Shown here one piece after another: positions 1-8,143 of a DNA stretch of 18,468 bases. The first letter of the stretch is position 1. The number at the start of each line of letters is the position of its first letter. The DNA is from JBLHOS01 sp047623825. Lineage in GTDB: Bacteria > Pseudomonadota > Alphaproteobacteria > Rhodobacterales > Rhodobacteraceae. The position numbers and the translations under genes are program-made. Below the pieces are notes generated by a model. That model saw nothing but the letters and a program-made list of their open reading frames with translations, made no database searches and was not told where the DNA came from. The stretch spans positions 1-18,468 of the forward strand of contig JBLHOS010000062.1 of the NCBI GenBank assembly GCA_047623825.1. The letters are read 5' to 3'.

Positions 1-128
1 TGAGCGCCGGGGCAGGGTTCGTTGTCGTCATCTGCGGTGAAATCATGACCATGCCGGGCCTTCCACGCGTGCCATCTGCTGAGCAGATCATGCTCAATGA
101 AGCCGGCGAAATCGAAGGGTTGTTCTAA
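1..128 (+). CDS. fhs: Formate-tetrahydrofolate ligase, C-terminal end (partial)
   Basis: The frame is open from the window edge to a TAA at 126-128 and gives about 41 C-terminal residues. They include GEIMTMPGLPRVPSA and end in EGLF, which is the conserved tail of formate-tetrahydrofolate ligase (a GDIMTMPGLP-type segment followed by a G-x-I-x-GLF terminus). The enzyme makes 10-formyl-tetrahydrofolate from formate, ATP and tetrahydrofolate in the cytoplasm. FolD, encoded just downstream, handles the next interconversions of the same pool. The stop overlaps the next start as TAATG, so the two genes are probably translationally coupled. The rest of the gene lies upstream of the window. Identification rests on this short but very characteristic tail. 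Confidence 0.88.
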   Translation, partial: SAGAGFVVVICGEIMTMPGLPRVPSAEQIMLNEAGEIEGLF

Positions 129-685
129 TGCGGTTACTTTTAGCGTTTGCGGTGAGTTTGCTATCCAGTCCAGTTGCGGCTCAGGAATGGTTCGTTCATG
201 AATTTGGTGAACTCCGCGCTTACCACGGCGATTGGTTGGCGATTTGTCGGGACGGTGGTGCGGGTGACTGCAGGGTGGTGCAGCCGGGCTTGGAACCAGG
301 CGATGACCCGTTTTTCGGCAGCAGCCGCCTGACAGTTAATCGTTTGGATGCGGGCGGATACACGTTTGAAGTGAACGCCGGCGAGATTACTTACCAGACA
401 GTGACTGCGGCGGTTTTCCATTTTGGGAGCCGCAGTATAGACGTGCCCGAGGTCGACGTAGTTACGCGTGATCAATACGGAACCCTGACCGTTAACACGA
501 TTTATGTCATGAACCCGGAAATCACGGGTGAGTTGGTGACAGCGATGCGTGCGAGCAACCGACTGGTGGTTCAGAACGGGCGGTTTTTGGGTGCCGATCG
601 TGGAATGGGTGCCGGGTTCTCGCTTCGCGGGGTCAGCGCGGCGCTGGATGCTGTGGAACGACAGATTTTGGAGAGGCAAGAATGA
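128..685 (+). CDS. Exported IalB-like small protein
   Basis: The 185-residue product has a clear N-terminal signal peptide: Arg at position 2, a hydrophobic core, and a likely cut after the AxA-type VAA near residue 18. It should therefore act in the periplasm or outside the cell. The mature part has GDWLAIC (34-40) with a second Cys at 48, and near the C-terminus a Leu-Val-x-Ala-Met segment (137-140) and FSLRG...AAL (164-173). That order (Trp-Cys...Cys, then a Met segment, then a Phe-Ser-Leu-x-Gly end) resembles the invasion-associated locus B (IalB) family. The match is by eye and remote. The two Cys could form a disulfide. The ATG overlaps the fhs stop, and its own stop overlaps the folD start as ATGA, so it is embedded in the one-carbon operon although nothing in it suggests folate chemistry. 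The true function is unknown. Confidence 0.7.
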   Translation: MRLLLAFAVSLLSSPVAAQEWFVHEFGELRAYHGDWLAICRDGGAGDCRVVQPGLEPGDDPFFGSSRLTVNRLDAGGYTFEVNAGEITYQTVTAAVFHFGSRSIDVPEVDVVTRDQYGTLTVNTIYVMNPEITGELVTAMRASNRLVVQNGRFLGADRGMGAGFSLRGVSAALDAVERQILERQE

Positions 686-1572
686 GCGCTACGATTATTG
701 ACGGCAAAGCCTTTGCAGCCAAGGTTCGGGCGCAGGTCGCGGATCATGTTAAACGGCTGGTCGACGACCACGGCATCACGCCCGGACTGGCCGTCGTGCT
801 GGTGGGTGAGGATCCAGCCAGTGAGGTTTATGTCCGCAATAAAGGAAAGCAAACCCTAGAGGTTGGCATGGCCAGCTTTGAGCATAAGCTGGCAATAGAC
901 ACCTCCGAGGCAGATCTTTTGGCGCTGATCAAGACACTGAATAACGATCCGGCAGTGCACGGCATTCTGGTGCAGTTGCCGTTGCCGGGACATCTGGACA
1001 GCGATCTTGTGATCAACAGCATTGATCCTGCAAAGGATGTTGACGGGTTTCATATCTCAAATGTTGGTCTGCTGGGCACTGGTCAAAAATCGATGGTGCC
1101 GTGCACGCCGCTTGGTTGCTTGATGATGCTGCGTGACCACCATGGCTCACTATCTGGGCTGAATGCGGTTGTTGTTGGGCGGTCCAATATCGTGGGCAAG
1201 CCGATGGCGAACCTGCTGCTTGGTGACAGTTGCACCGTCACGATCGCCCATAGTCGGACCAAAGATTTGGCGGCAGTTTGTCGGGCCGCGGACATCTTGG
1301 TCGCGGCTGTCGGGCGTCCTGAAATGATTACTGGCGATTGGGTCAAACCGGGCGCCACGGTGATTGACGTTGGTATCAACCGTGTTCCAAACGGCGAAAA
1401 ATATCGACTGGTCGGTGATGTCGATTTTGCATCGGCCTCGGCTGTGGCGGGCGCGATCACCCCGGTTCCGGGCGGTGTTGGTCCAATGACAATCGCCTGC
1501 TTGCTAGCCAATACCGTGACGGCATGCTGCCGCGCCAACGGTTTGGCCGAGCCAGAAGGCCTGACGGCCTGA
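682..1572 (+). CDS. folD: Bifunctional methylenetetrahydrofolate dehydrogenase / methenyltetrahydrofolate cyclohydrolase
   Basis: FolD interconverts 5,10-methylene-, 5,10-methenyl- and 10-formyl-tetrahydrofolate with NADP in the cytoplasm. The 296-residue length is normal for the family. The substrate and catalytic residues sit at their usual positions: Tyr50 and Lys54 in YVRNKGK, Gln98 in LVQLPLP, and Asp121 in KDVDGFH. The PCTPLG segment is at 140-145. The Rossmann cofactor site is VVGRSNIVGKPM (164-175), and the family signature PVPGGVGPMT lies near the C-terminus. The ATG at 682 overlaps the preceding stop by four bases (ATGA), which fixes the start. Together with fhs just upstream it lets the cell make formyl-folate either from formate or from methylene-folate. 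It is followed by a convergent gene only 16 bases away. Confidence 0.98.
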   Translation: MSATIIDGKAFAAKVRAQVADHVKRLVDDHGITPGLAVVLVGEDPASEVYVRNKGKQTLEVGMASFEHKLAIDTSEADLLALIKTLNNDPAVHGILVQLPLPGHLDSDLVINSIDPAKDVDGFHISNVGLLGTGQKSMVPCTPLGCLMMLRDHHGSLSGLNAVVVGRSNIVGKPMANLLLGDSCTVTIAHSRTKDLAAVCRAADILVAAVGRPEMITGDWVKPGATVIDVGINRVPNGEKYRLVGDVDFASASAVAGAITPVPGGVGPMTIACLLANTVTACCRANGLAEPEGLTA

Positions 1573-1588
1573 TCCAGTTTTGGCCGGT

Positions 1589-2011
1589 CTAGGCCGGGAT
1601 CATTGTGCCCAACAGGACGGCTACCGGTTTACGGGTGCCGTCCTGATCCTCAGCATGGACAGTTGCCTTGGTAACGGTCAGTCGTCGGCCGGTTTTGATA
1701 ACCTCACCAATTGCCACCAACCTGACGCCTGCGGCGGGGGCAATCAGGTTAATCTTCATCTCAACAGTCAGAACTTCTTGATCAGGTGCCATCACGCTAA
1801 GGGCTGCATACCCCGCGGCGCTGTCGCCGATAGAAAACGTCAGGCCGGCATGCCCAAACCCATGTTGTTGCGCCACAGCCGCTGTAATGGGTGCTGAAAT
1901 TTCAACATAGCCAGACTTAACAACACCCAATTGGGCGCAAAGAGTCGTCATCAGGCCCTGCGAATTGAAGCTGTTGGAGATCTTGTCGAGGATGATGGGA
2001 TCTATCGTCAT
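1589..2011 (-). CDS. PaaI-family hotdog-fold acyl-CoA thioesterase
   Basis: This 140-residue protein has the pattern of the PaaI/4HBT hotdog thioesterases. QQHGFGHAG (48-56) corresponds to the HGG-type helix start, and IGDSAAGYAAL (61-71) carries the Asp expected at the catalytic position on the hotdog helix. A beta-rich part follows with LTVEMKINLIAPA and a GEVIKTGRRLTVTKATV strand pair, the usual second half. Such enzymes hydrolyse acyl-CoA thioesters, often aryl-acetyl or hydroxylated species. The substrate cannot be read from the sequence. The start is an ATG with GAGG very close upstream. It is convergent with folD and lies 149 bases downstream of pdeM, so it may be transcribed alone. 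Nothing in the context ties it to a specific degradation pathway. Confidence 0.87.
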   Translation of the reverse strand: MTIDPIILDKISNSFNSQGLMTTLCAQLGVVKSGYVEISAPITAAVAQQHGFGHAGLTFSIGDSAAGYAALSVMAPDQEVLTVEMKINLIAPAAGVRLVAIGEVIKTGRRLTVTKATVHAEDQDGTRKPVAVLLGTMIPA

Positions 2012-2160
2012 TGCCTCACAAAAGGGTACATTGATTGCCGCGACAAAGCCGCGTGATACTCAGATGAATGAAAGCACGTCTTTCCAGCCTATCCCAGCCC
2101 ATTGGTAAGCCAGCGACTGCAATTCTGTTGGATTTTGCGTTTGAACAGTCATGGACGGCG

Positions 2161-2823
2161 CTAGCGCGGCATCGGCACCATCAAAGGCGGATCATTTAAC
2201 AATATCGCCTTGGCGTCGGGTGCCATCAAATTCGACAGGGCATCGTTCTGGGTCTCTAGACCGCCGGTATACGTGCCGTAGGCTGGCAAGATCAGGCGGG
2301 ATGCGTCGAACAAAAAGCTACGCCTCGTGATGACCCGGCCCCGCAGGTTCAATCGGGTCTTTGGGTGGTAGTGGCCAGAAACCTCACCGTTGGCTGTTTT
2401 CTGCGCGATGTGGTGAAACATGAGCGGCGGTTCATAGAGCGTGTGCAGATTTGTACCACCAATATCAACCGGGCCTGCATCGTGGTTGCCTTCGATCCAG
2501 ATCCAGCGTCGTCCGGCCATTAACGCGTTCAGCCAAGACAGCGTATCTGCATCAATTTCGTGTGCGGCGGCCAGATCATCGAAACTGTCACCCAGACAGA
2601 CCACTATTTCAGGGGCCATTGCGTGGATATCGGACTCAAGCCTGCCTAAGGTTTCGCGCGCCTCATAGGGGGGCAGCATCGGGCCACCCCGCCGGGCCAT
2701 ACGTTCGGATTTTCCTAAATGCAGGTCTGATACGCACAGCATCTGAACCCGGTCCCACCACAATGCGCCCGAGGGAAGGGCGGTTAAATTAGCGCCGGCA
2801 AATGTGAAATGGCATCCGTTCAT
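2161..2823 (-). CDS. pdeM: Ligase-associated DNA damage response endonuclease/phosphoesterase PdeM
   Basis: This is a calcineurin-like metallophosphoesterase of 220 residues. The metal-binding motifs appear in order: VSDLHLGKSE (Asp33, His35), CLGDSFDD (Asp79), EGNHDA (Asn113, His114) and GHYHP (151, 153). The N-terminal LPSGALWW and the RRGGPxLPPYE segment are typical of PdeM, which belongs to a bacterial repair cassette with an ATP-dependent ligase, an exonuclease and an Lhr-like helicase. The helicase is the gene immediately upstream, so the pair is very likely one transcript. I chose the ATG at 2823, just before the family's usual first strand. A longer reading from a TTG at 2859 would overlap the helicase stop by 8 bases and add 12 residues without family support. 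The ligase and exonuclease partners are not in this window. Confidence 0.92.
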   Translation of the reverse strand: MNGCHFTFAGANLTALPSGALWWDRVQMLCVSDLHLGKSERMARRGGPMLPPYEARETLGRLESDIHAMAPEIVVCLGDSFDDLAAAHEIDADTLSWLNALMAGRRWIWIEGNHDAGPVDIGGTNLHTLYEPPLMFHHIAQKTANGEVSGHYHPKTRLNLRGRVITRRSFLFDASRLILPAYGTYTGGLETQNDALSNLMAPDAKAILLNDPPLMVPMPR

Positions 2824-2851
2824 GGTTCGTTCGATGACATGGGTTGTCGGA

Positions 2852-5257
2852 CTAATCAAGCCCTGCGGCCGCCATCAGGCGCGCGGCTTCGTCCTGCAAT
2901 AGGCGCTGTTCTGCTTTGCCCTTCACGGGAACGCGGCCAACCTCCAAAAACAGTGGTGCGGCCAATGGTGTGATGCGAGGCAAAATCAGGTGATCAATCC
3001 GACCGTCAATTCGGTCCAGCATCTGCTCTATCCGACCAAAATCGACCAAACCGCGCATGGCCTCTTGCCTTGTGATCTCAAGCATCAGGTGATCGGGGTC
3101 ATATTTGCGCAAGGTGTCATAGAGGATATCGGTTGAGAATGTGGCCTGTCGGCCAGATTTGCGCTGCCCCGGCATGTTGCGATCAATCAGGCCAGCGATG
3201 ATGGCGGAACCTTTGAAGGTTCGTTTCATCACTGCGTTGCCCGCCAACCAAGCTTCCATGGTCTCGTACAAATTTTCTCTCACAAATAGTGGTGCGGCGT
3301 CGCGCAACGGCTCCAACCCCCAAATCAGAGTTGCATAATCAGTTGCGACAAACCCCATCGGCTGAAGGCCTTCGGCCTCCATGCGTTGGGTTAGCAATAG
3401 GCCCAAGGTTTGCATCGCGTTGCGGCCTGCAAACCCGTAGGCGCAGACATGGTGCCTACCATCATGGGGAAAGCTTTCGACCAGCAATCTGTCGCGCTGC
3501 GGTAGCTTTGAAACGTTGCGTTGCAGGGCCAACCATTCGCGGGTGTGTTCGGGCAGTTCTGGCCAATCTTCTTGCTGAAATTTGTCCAAAATACGGCCAC
3601 TTAGCTGTGTGGAATTCGAAAATTTGCTGCCCATATAGGTCGCTACTCTGGGGCGATTTGACGGTGACCTTGTCACTTCAACCGTCATTTCGCGTAGGCC
3701 TTCATACCGAACGATGAGCCCACCGATTAAAAAGGTGTCGCCCGTGACCAGAGTGGCGGCAAAGCTTTCTTCAACCTCGCCAAGCGGCGTGCCCCCCCTT
3801 TTGTTTTTGAGCCGTACTTTTAGCTTATCAGTATCCAGAATTGTGCCAATATTCATCCGGATCTGGCGCGTGGCGCGTGGGTCGCGCAATTGCCAAAACC
3901 CGTCTGGCCGCTGAACCAGCCGCTGCCATCGATCATAGGTGCGCAGCGCGTATCCCCCGGTGGCGCAAAAATTGAGGCACCGATCAAAGGTCTCTCGGTC
4001 AAGGGCGGAATACGCGCCAGCGGTTGTGATCTCACAATAAAGGGCGTCCGCGTGAAATGGGCCTGCGGCTGCACAAATCAGGATGTGCTGGCATAATACG
4101 TCTAGTGGACCAGCACCCGCAGGCTCCCCATCCAGATCGCGATCTTGCACGGCTTGCAGGGCCGCCACACACTCAACAACTTCAAACCGGTTCGCAGGCA
4201 CCAGCATAGCCTTTGAGGGGGCGTTGTAGCGGTGATTGGCCCGCCCTATGCGTTGTACCAGACGTTTGACGTTCTTGGGCGCACCCACTTGGATAACCAG
4301 ATCAACGTTGCCCCAATCTATGCCCAGATCCAGAGATCCGGTACACACAATGGCGCGCAGCGATCCTGCGACCATCGCCGCTTCTACCCTTTCTCGCGCC
4401 TCACGCGACAGCGCGCCGTGATGAATGCCGATCGGCAGGCTTTCGGAATTGGCCAGCCAAAGATTATGAAAAAAGATCTCAGCTTGCGCGCGGGTGTTGT
4501 GAAAAATCAGCGTTGTGCGATGTGCTTTGACTTGCTGTAAAACCGCCTCAATCGCGTATTTTCCACCGCCGCCGGACCACGGTGGCTTGGTGTCGGTCTG
4601 CAGCATTTGGATATCGGGGGCAGGGCCTGGATCTGCCGTTAGAATTGCACAGGGATCTGGATGACGCGCCAGAATATGGGCGATCGCTTGGGGGTTTTCG
4701 ACGGTGGCCGACAGACCGACACGTCGCAGCCCAGGGGCCAGCGTTCCCAGACGCGACAGCGCCAGCATCAACTGATCGCCACGCTTACTTTCGGCCAAGG
4801 CGTGGATCTCATCAACGATGACGCGTTGCAGTCCCGCAAACATCCGCGGTGCGTCGTCGTATGAGATCAGCAAAGCCAGACTTTCGGGTGTCGTCAGCAG
4901 AATATGGGGTGGATCGGCACGCTGGCGTTTGCGTTGGGTTTGGGTGGTGTCGCCTGTGCGATCCTCTATCCGGATCTGCAGCCCGAGTTCATCAACCGGG
5001 GCTCGCAAGTTTCGTTTGATGTCAGCTGCCAGCGCCTTGAGCGGTGATATATAGAGCGTATGCAGCCCTTTGTGCTGTCCGTCCGCCAGTTCAGCCAATG
5101 TCGGCAAGAACCCAGCCATCGTCTTACCGCCGCCGGTGGGGGCAATCAAAAGCTGTGCAGGCTGGTCGGCCAAGTCCAACATCTCTTGTTGGTGCGGGTG
5201 AATATGCCAGCCACGTGCCGCAAACCAGTCGTGGAATATCTGAGGGAGCGTTGCCAT
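2852..5257 (-). CDS. Ligase-associated DEXH-box helicase (Lhr type)
   Basis: This 801-residue superfamily 2 helicase is of the size of the ligase-associated DNA damage response helicases and much shorter than full-length Lhr (about 1500). Motif I is APTGGGKT (39-46), motif II is DEIH (149-152), motif III is SAT (183-185) and motif VI is QRIGRAN (335-341). The later part includes a winged-helix-like region and the conserved C-terminal block with QRLLQDEAARLMAAAG. Such proteins translocate on single-stranded DNA and act in repair. The pdeM gene follows directly, as in the known cassette. No strong ribosome binding site is visible before the ATG at 5257, but the N-terminus (PQIFHDWFAARGW) matches the expected start of the family. 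It lies 93 bases downstream of the AAA+ ATPase gene and could be read through from it. Confidence 0.93.
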   Translation of the reverse strand: MATLPQIFHDWFAARGWHIHPHQQEMLDLADQPAQLLIAPTGGGKTMAGFLPTLAELADGQHKGLHTLYISPLKALAADIKRNLRAPVDELGLQIRIEDRTGDTTQTQRKRQRADPPHILLTTPESLALLISYDDAPRMFAGLQRVIVDEIHALAESKRGDQLMLALSRLGTLAPGLRRVGLSATVENPQAIAHILARHPDPCAILTADPGPAPDIQMLQTDTKPPWSGGGGKYAIEAVLQQVKAHRTTLIFHNTRAQAEIFFHNLWLANSESLPIGIHHGALSREARERVEAAMVAGSLRAIVCTGSLDLGIDWGNVDLVIQVGAPKNVKRLVQRIGRANHRYNAPSKAMLVPANRFEVVECVAALQAVQDRDLDGEPAGAGPLDVLCQHILICAAAGPFHADALYCEITTAGAYSALDRETFDRCLNFCATGGYALRTYDRWQRLVQRPDGFWQLRDPRATRQIRMNIGTILDTDKLKVRLKNKRGGTPLGEVEESFAATLVTGDTFLIGGLIVRYEGLREMTVEVTRSPSNRPRVATYMGSKFSNSTQLSGRILDKFQQEDWPELPEHTREWLALQRNVSKLPQRDRLLVESFPHDGRHHVCAYGFAGRNAMQTLGLLLTQRMEAEGLQPMGFVATDYATLIWGLEPLRDAAPLFVRENLYETMEAWLAGNAVMKRTFKGSAIIAGLIDRNMPGQRKSGRQATFSTDILYDTLRKYDPDHLMLEITRQEAMRGLVDFGRIEQMLDRIDGRIDHLILPRITPLAAPLFLEVGRVPVKGKAEQRLLQDEAARLMAAAGLD

Positions 5258-5282
5258 AGGTTAGACATACGCACGTAAGATC

Positions 5283-5302
5283 AAAAAGGGGATTACCTTT
5301 TT
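5283..5302 (-). terminator. Weak terminator-like hairpin after the AAA+ ATPase gene
   Basis: AAAAAGG and CCTTTTT form a 7-bp stem around a 6-base loop, about 50 bases after the ATPase stop on the minus strand. The stem is mostly A-T and the run of T lies inside it, so it is at best a weak terminator between the ATPase and helicase genes. Confidence 0.25.
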
Positions 5303-5350
5303 AGCGTTCAGCGATCTAAGACGGTCTGTCGCAGTCGACGGGCCCGATGT

Positions 5351-6664
5351 TCAATGCGCGATTGCCTCCTGTTTGACATATAGGTTGGCCCACGCCCGAT
5401 CAATCAGATCAGGTCGCAACTGGTATGGGATCCCCTCAAATTCGCAGATCGCAATGACCTGATCTAGCAAGAAAGGCGCGTGATAATTCGCGTAGACATA
5501 GTCCACCTCGGGGTATTTCTTCTTTAGAAGATGCACCAATGCAGCCTCATTCAACGGAACCTTCTTCTTGCGGGCGACCATCGCAAAAATCTTTAAGAAT
5601 TGGTCTTGGGTCGGCCCATCAATCTTTACCTTAAAGAAGATCCGGCGCAGGGCGGCACCGTCAAACAGCTCGTTGGGATGAAAGTTGGTGGAAAAGATGA
5701 CTAGCGTATCGAATGGAACCTCAAACTTCTCACCCGACTGTAGGGTCAGAATATCGTAGCCAGCCTCCATCGGAACAATCCAGCGGTTGATCAATGCCTG
5801 TGGCGGTTCTTCTTGGCGACCAAGGTCGTCGACAATAAAGACGCCGCCCGTCGCCTTTAGCTGAAGGCTGGCCTGATAGGTGCGCGACGTTTGGTTGAAG
5901 TTCAGGTCCAGCATCGACAACGCAAGTTCACCACCGGTCATAACAGTGGGGCGTTGGCACAGGACATAGCGAGTGTCAGAACGCGAAGCCCCCCGACGCA
6001 ATCCGGTAGCGCTTTTATCAACCTGTAGCTCTGCAGTAGTATGCACAATCGGGTCAAAAAGTGTGATGACCTGGCCGGCATATGACAATGCATGCGGTAC
6101 ATAGATCAGATCGCCCATGGCGGCGCGAATTCCCTCGGCGATGGCGCTTTTACCGTTACCGGGCGGTCCGTACATCAATACAGATCGACCGGAGCTGACT
6201 GCGGGTCCTAGCTGATCCAACATGCCATCGGGTAGGATCAAGTGACCCATAGAGGCGCTAAGCCGTTCTTTATCAACGCGAATATTCTTGATCGACTGGC
6301 GTTTGGTCTGTTCTTTATAGGCTTCCAGCGGTACCGGCATGGGGCCGTAATATTCAGATTGTGACAATGCATCCAAGGCGCGGGCTTTGCCGGCATCGGT
6401 CAGCTGGTAACCCATTTCTGAGCTGGAGGTGGCATGCAATGTGCCCATGGCCTGCAGCAAGTTCATATCGCGCAGCATATCGATAAGCGCTTGCGTCAAC
6501 GGCATCGGCAGGCGGACCGCCTCAGAAATCTCAGAGGTGTTTTCGACATTTTGGCGGAAAATGGTCTTGAGCAAAATATCCCGCATCATCACCATAGGTA
6601 GGCCGGTTTCGCCAAGGCTGCGCAGGGCAGTTGGTGCATGGCTTTCAGTTGTTTGAACGTTCAT
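5351..6664 (-). CDS. AAA+ ATPase with N-terminal winged-helix-like region, next to the Tad locus
   Basis: The product has 437 residues. Residues about 20-115 look like a winged helix: helices with ENTSEISEAVRLP and TQALIDMLRDMNLL, a strand pair ending in GYQLTDAGKARALDAL, then a Tyr-Gly-Pro-x-Pro linker. The AAA+ core follows with Walker A GPPGNGKS (166-173), Walker B VFIVDD (275-280), a sensor-1 STN (325-327) and a paired Arg in ALRRIFF (338-344) that could be the finger. About 100 residues separate Walker A from B, more than in simple AAA+ proteins. A GGGGA-type ribosome site (ggggacacctga) precedes the ATG. No signal peptide or membrane segment is seen, so it should be cytoplasmic. It is the next gene after the prepilin peptidase, 84 bases downstream on the same strand, which suggests a role in pilus assembly or its control. 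I do not know a characterised function. Confidence 0.8.
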   Translation of the reverse strand: MNVQTTESHAPTALRSLGETGLPMVMMRDILLKTIFRQNVENTSEISEAVRLPMPLTQALIDMLRDMNLLQAMGTLHATSSSEMGYQLTDAGKARALDALSQSEYYGPMPVPLEAYKEQTKRQSIKNIRVDKERLSASMGHLILPDGMLDQLGPAVSSGRSVLMYGPPGNGKSAIAEGIRAAMGDLIYVPHALSYAGQVITLFDPIVHTTAELQVDKSATGLRRGASRSDTRYVLCQRPTVMTGGELALSMLDLNFNQTSRTYQASLQLKATGGVFIVDDLGRQEEPPQALINRWIVPMEAGYDILTLQSGEKFEVPFDTLVIFSTNFHPNELFDGAALRRIFFKVKIDGPTQDQFLKIFAMVARKKKVPLNEAALVHLLKKKYPEVDYVYANYHAPFLLDQVIAICEFEGIPYQLRPDLIDRAWANLYVKQEAIAH

Positions 6665-6748
6665 CAGGTGTCCCCTAACGCTAAGCTCCAGATACCCCGC
6701 GGTGCAATTTTACCGGTCGGAGCCTTTCCAATCAGTAAAAGTCGTTCT

Positions 6749-7246
6749 TCAGGTCGTCGGCCCTAAACCAAGGGCCAAATAAACGACCAAAGCCCCGGCA
6801 AGGGCAACGCCCATCGGGAACAGTTTACCGCGATCCCATGACACCCATTCCGGTGTTGCGCGTCGAATTGCCGGTACTGCCCCTAATGCACGGTGCGTCA
6901 GCCATGACACGATCAGGACGATCGCGAAAAGCATCAAGAAGAACAGCCCGTCGCCGCCTGCAATAAACGGCGCCATCGCGGCTGCAAACTTTGCGTCGCC
7001 GGCCCCGATCAGGCCAAGAGACGTCGCCACAAAGCCGATCGCCAGCACACCCAACAACTGCAAAAGACGAATGCCAAATGTCTCTAGCGGCAGGATAAAC
7101 AGGCCTATCACCACAAAGACAGCGACCAAGGCCAGCACCGCCATGTTGGGGATGCGCATGTCCTTTAGGTCAGACCATGACACATAGATGCAAATCGGTA
7201 GAACGAAGGGTAAAAACCAAGCGGCTTGTTGAAATGTTAGCGACAT
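6749..7246 (-). CDS. cpaA: Prepilin peptidase of the Tad system (CpaA/TadV)
   Basis: This small, very hydrophobic aspartic peptidase has 165 residues and about four to five membrane segments. It would remove the leader from Flp prepilins at the cytoplasmic face of the inner membrane. The first catalytic Asp is in WSDLKDMRIPN (24-34; Asp26, with Asp29 nearby) and the second in the GxGD motif GAGD (81-84), followed by AKFAAAMAP. The C-terminal KLFPMGVALAGA stretch is also typical of this clade. It lacks the N-methylation domain of large PilD-type peptidases, as usual for TadV. I chose the ATG at 7246, four bases after the TPR gene stop. A longer open frame to 7363 would lie entirely inside the TPR gene. 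It is the last of the recognised Tad genes in transcription order. Confidence 0.93.
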   Translation of the reverse strand: MSLTFQQAAWFLPFVLPICIYVSWSDLKDMRIPNMAVLALVAVFVVIGLFILPLETFGIRLLQLLGVLAIGFVATSLGLIGAGDAKFAAAMAPFIAGGDGLFFLMLFAIVLIVSWLTHRALGAVPAIRRATPEWVSWDRGKLFPMGVALAGALVVYLALGLGPTT

Positions 7247-7250
7247 TATC

Positions 7251-8114
7251 TTAGTTCCGAACGTCTGTTTCCAGCGCACGTAAGGCACGTGCTGCTGCTT
7301 CGAAATGCTGAGGATGGGAGTCGATCGCTTCTGCCAAGAGGCCCCGCCCGACGTCCACGTCACCCTGACGGATCGCCGCCAGCGCCATCGTATGGAGCAA
7401 TTGTGCCCGTTCGGTCTGGGTCATCTGCACGAGCGGTAAGTTGTAGTCACGCCGTGCTGCCCGGGCCATGACTAGGTTGTTCTTGGCGGTGAACAGCTCA
7501 TTATCATAGGTGATAGCTTCAGTGAACAAACGCTCTGCGGCGTCGAAATCACCGCGCGTTAGTTTGGAATAGCCCCAGTTATTCAGAACGCTCGCTGGAC
7601 GGATCGTCAGGCCAACGGCGGTCTCATAAAAACTGTCGGCCCTGTCCCATTCCTGGTTGCTGTCGGCGATGATGGCCTCAAGCCGGTAACGCTCATAGGT
7701 CTCAAACGTTGGTGGGATCAAATCCAGCTGCTCTTCAGCGTCTACCCATGACCCGGTCCGGATCAGGGCATCGGCGTAGTCCACGCGGTCCTGATCTGTG
7801 ACCTCATCGCTATCAACGACCTGACGCCAGATAACGACGGCCTCGGTGGAGCGGCGGGCCCGGATAAGGCTTTGACCAAGACCACGCTTTAGGTCGACGC
7901 GGTCAGGCTGGCGTTGAGAGCTTTCACGGAAATACGACACGGCCTCTTCGGGATCAGCTGCAGTCAGCATGATGTCGTTGAGATTGCTTTCGTCGATAAC
8001 GTTGATCCCGCCATCCATGGCGCGTTCAACTTCTGCATTTCCGATACCTCTTTCACAGGCCGCAAGCGTGAAGCTTGTGCCGATCACAAGTGTGATCCGG
8101 ATCAATGGGCGCAT
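7251..8114 (-). CDS. tadD: TPR lipoprotein, TadD-like
   Basis: This 287-residue product has a lipoprotein signal ending in LAAC (Cys20), so it should be lipidated and act in the periplasm, probably on the outer membrane. Several tetratricopeptide repeats follow from about residue 50, with typical blocks such as ASVLNNWGYSKLTRGDFDAAERLFTEA near 175-200 and a last repeat ending ALRALE. TadD in other Tad systems is a TPR lipoprotein needed for pilus biogenesis, and its probable role is as a pilotin or scaffold for the secretin. AGAGGA precedes the ATG. The gene lies 29 bases after a second, smaller TPR lipoprotein gene and 4 bases before cpaA, clearly within one operon. Which of the two is the functional TadD cannot be decided from sequence alone. 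Confidence 0.85.
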   Translation of the reverse strand: MRPLIRITLVIGTSFTLAACERGIGNAEVERAMDGGINVIDESNLNDIMLTAADPEEAVSYFRESSQRQPDRVDLKRGLGQSLIRARRSTEAVVIWRQVVDSDEVTDQDRVDYADALIRTGSWVDAEEQLDLIPPTFETYERYRLEAIIADSNQEWDRADSFYETAVGLTIRPASVLNNWGYSKLTRGDFDAAERLFTEAITYDNELFTAKNNLVMARAARRDYNLPLVQMTQTERAQLLHTMALAAIRQGDVDVGRGLLAEAIDSHPQHFEAAARALRALETDVRN

Positions 8115-8143
8115 GGCGTCCTCTTACTGCTCGAACGCTTTGA

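Noticed and set aside
161..679. Open frame opposite the IalB-like gene
   Set aside because: It lies fully antisense to a gene fixed by stop/start overlaps and a signal peptide, and it has no domain.
1582..1595. GGCC-N6-GGCC between folD and the thioesterase as a shared terminator
   Set aside because: A 4-bp stem with no T-run is too weak to call.
2824..2859. TTG start of pdeM overlapping the helicase stop
   Set aside because: The extra 12 residues have no family counterpart. The ATG at 2823 begins at the usual position, although ribosome-site evidence is weak for both.
7247..7363. N-terminal extension of the prepilin peptidase
   Set aside because: It overlaps the TPR gene entirely, is hydrophilic, and the conserved first membrane segment starts just after the Met at 7246.
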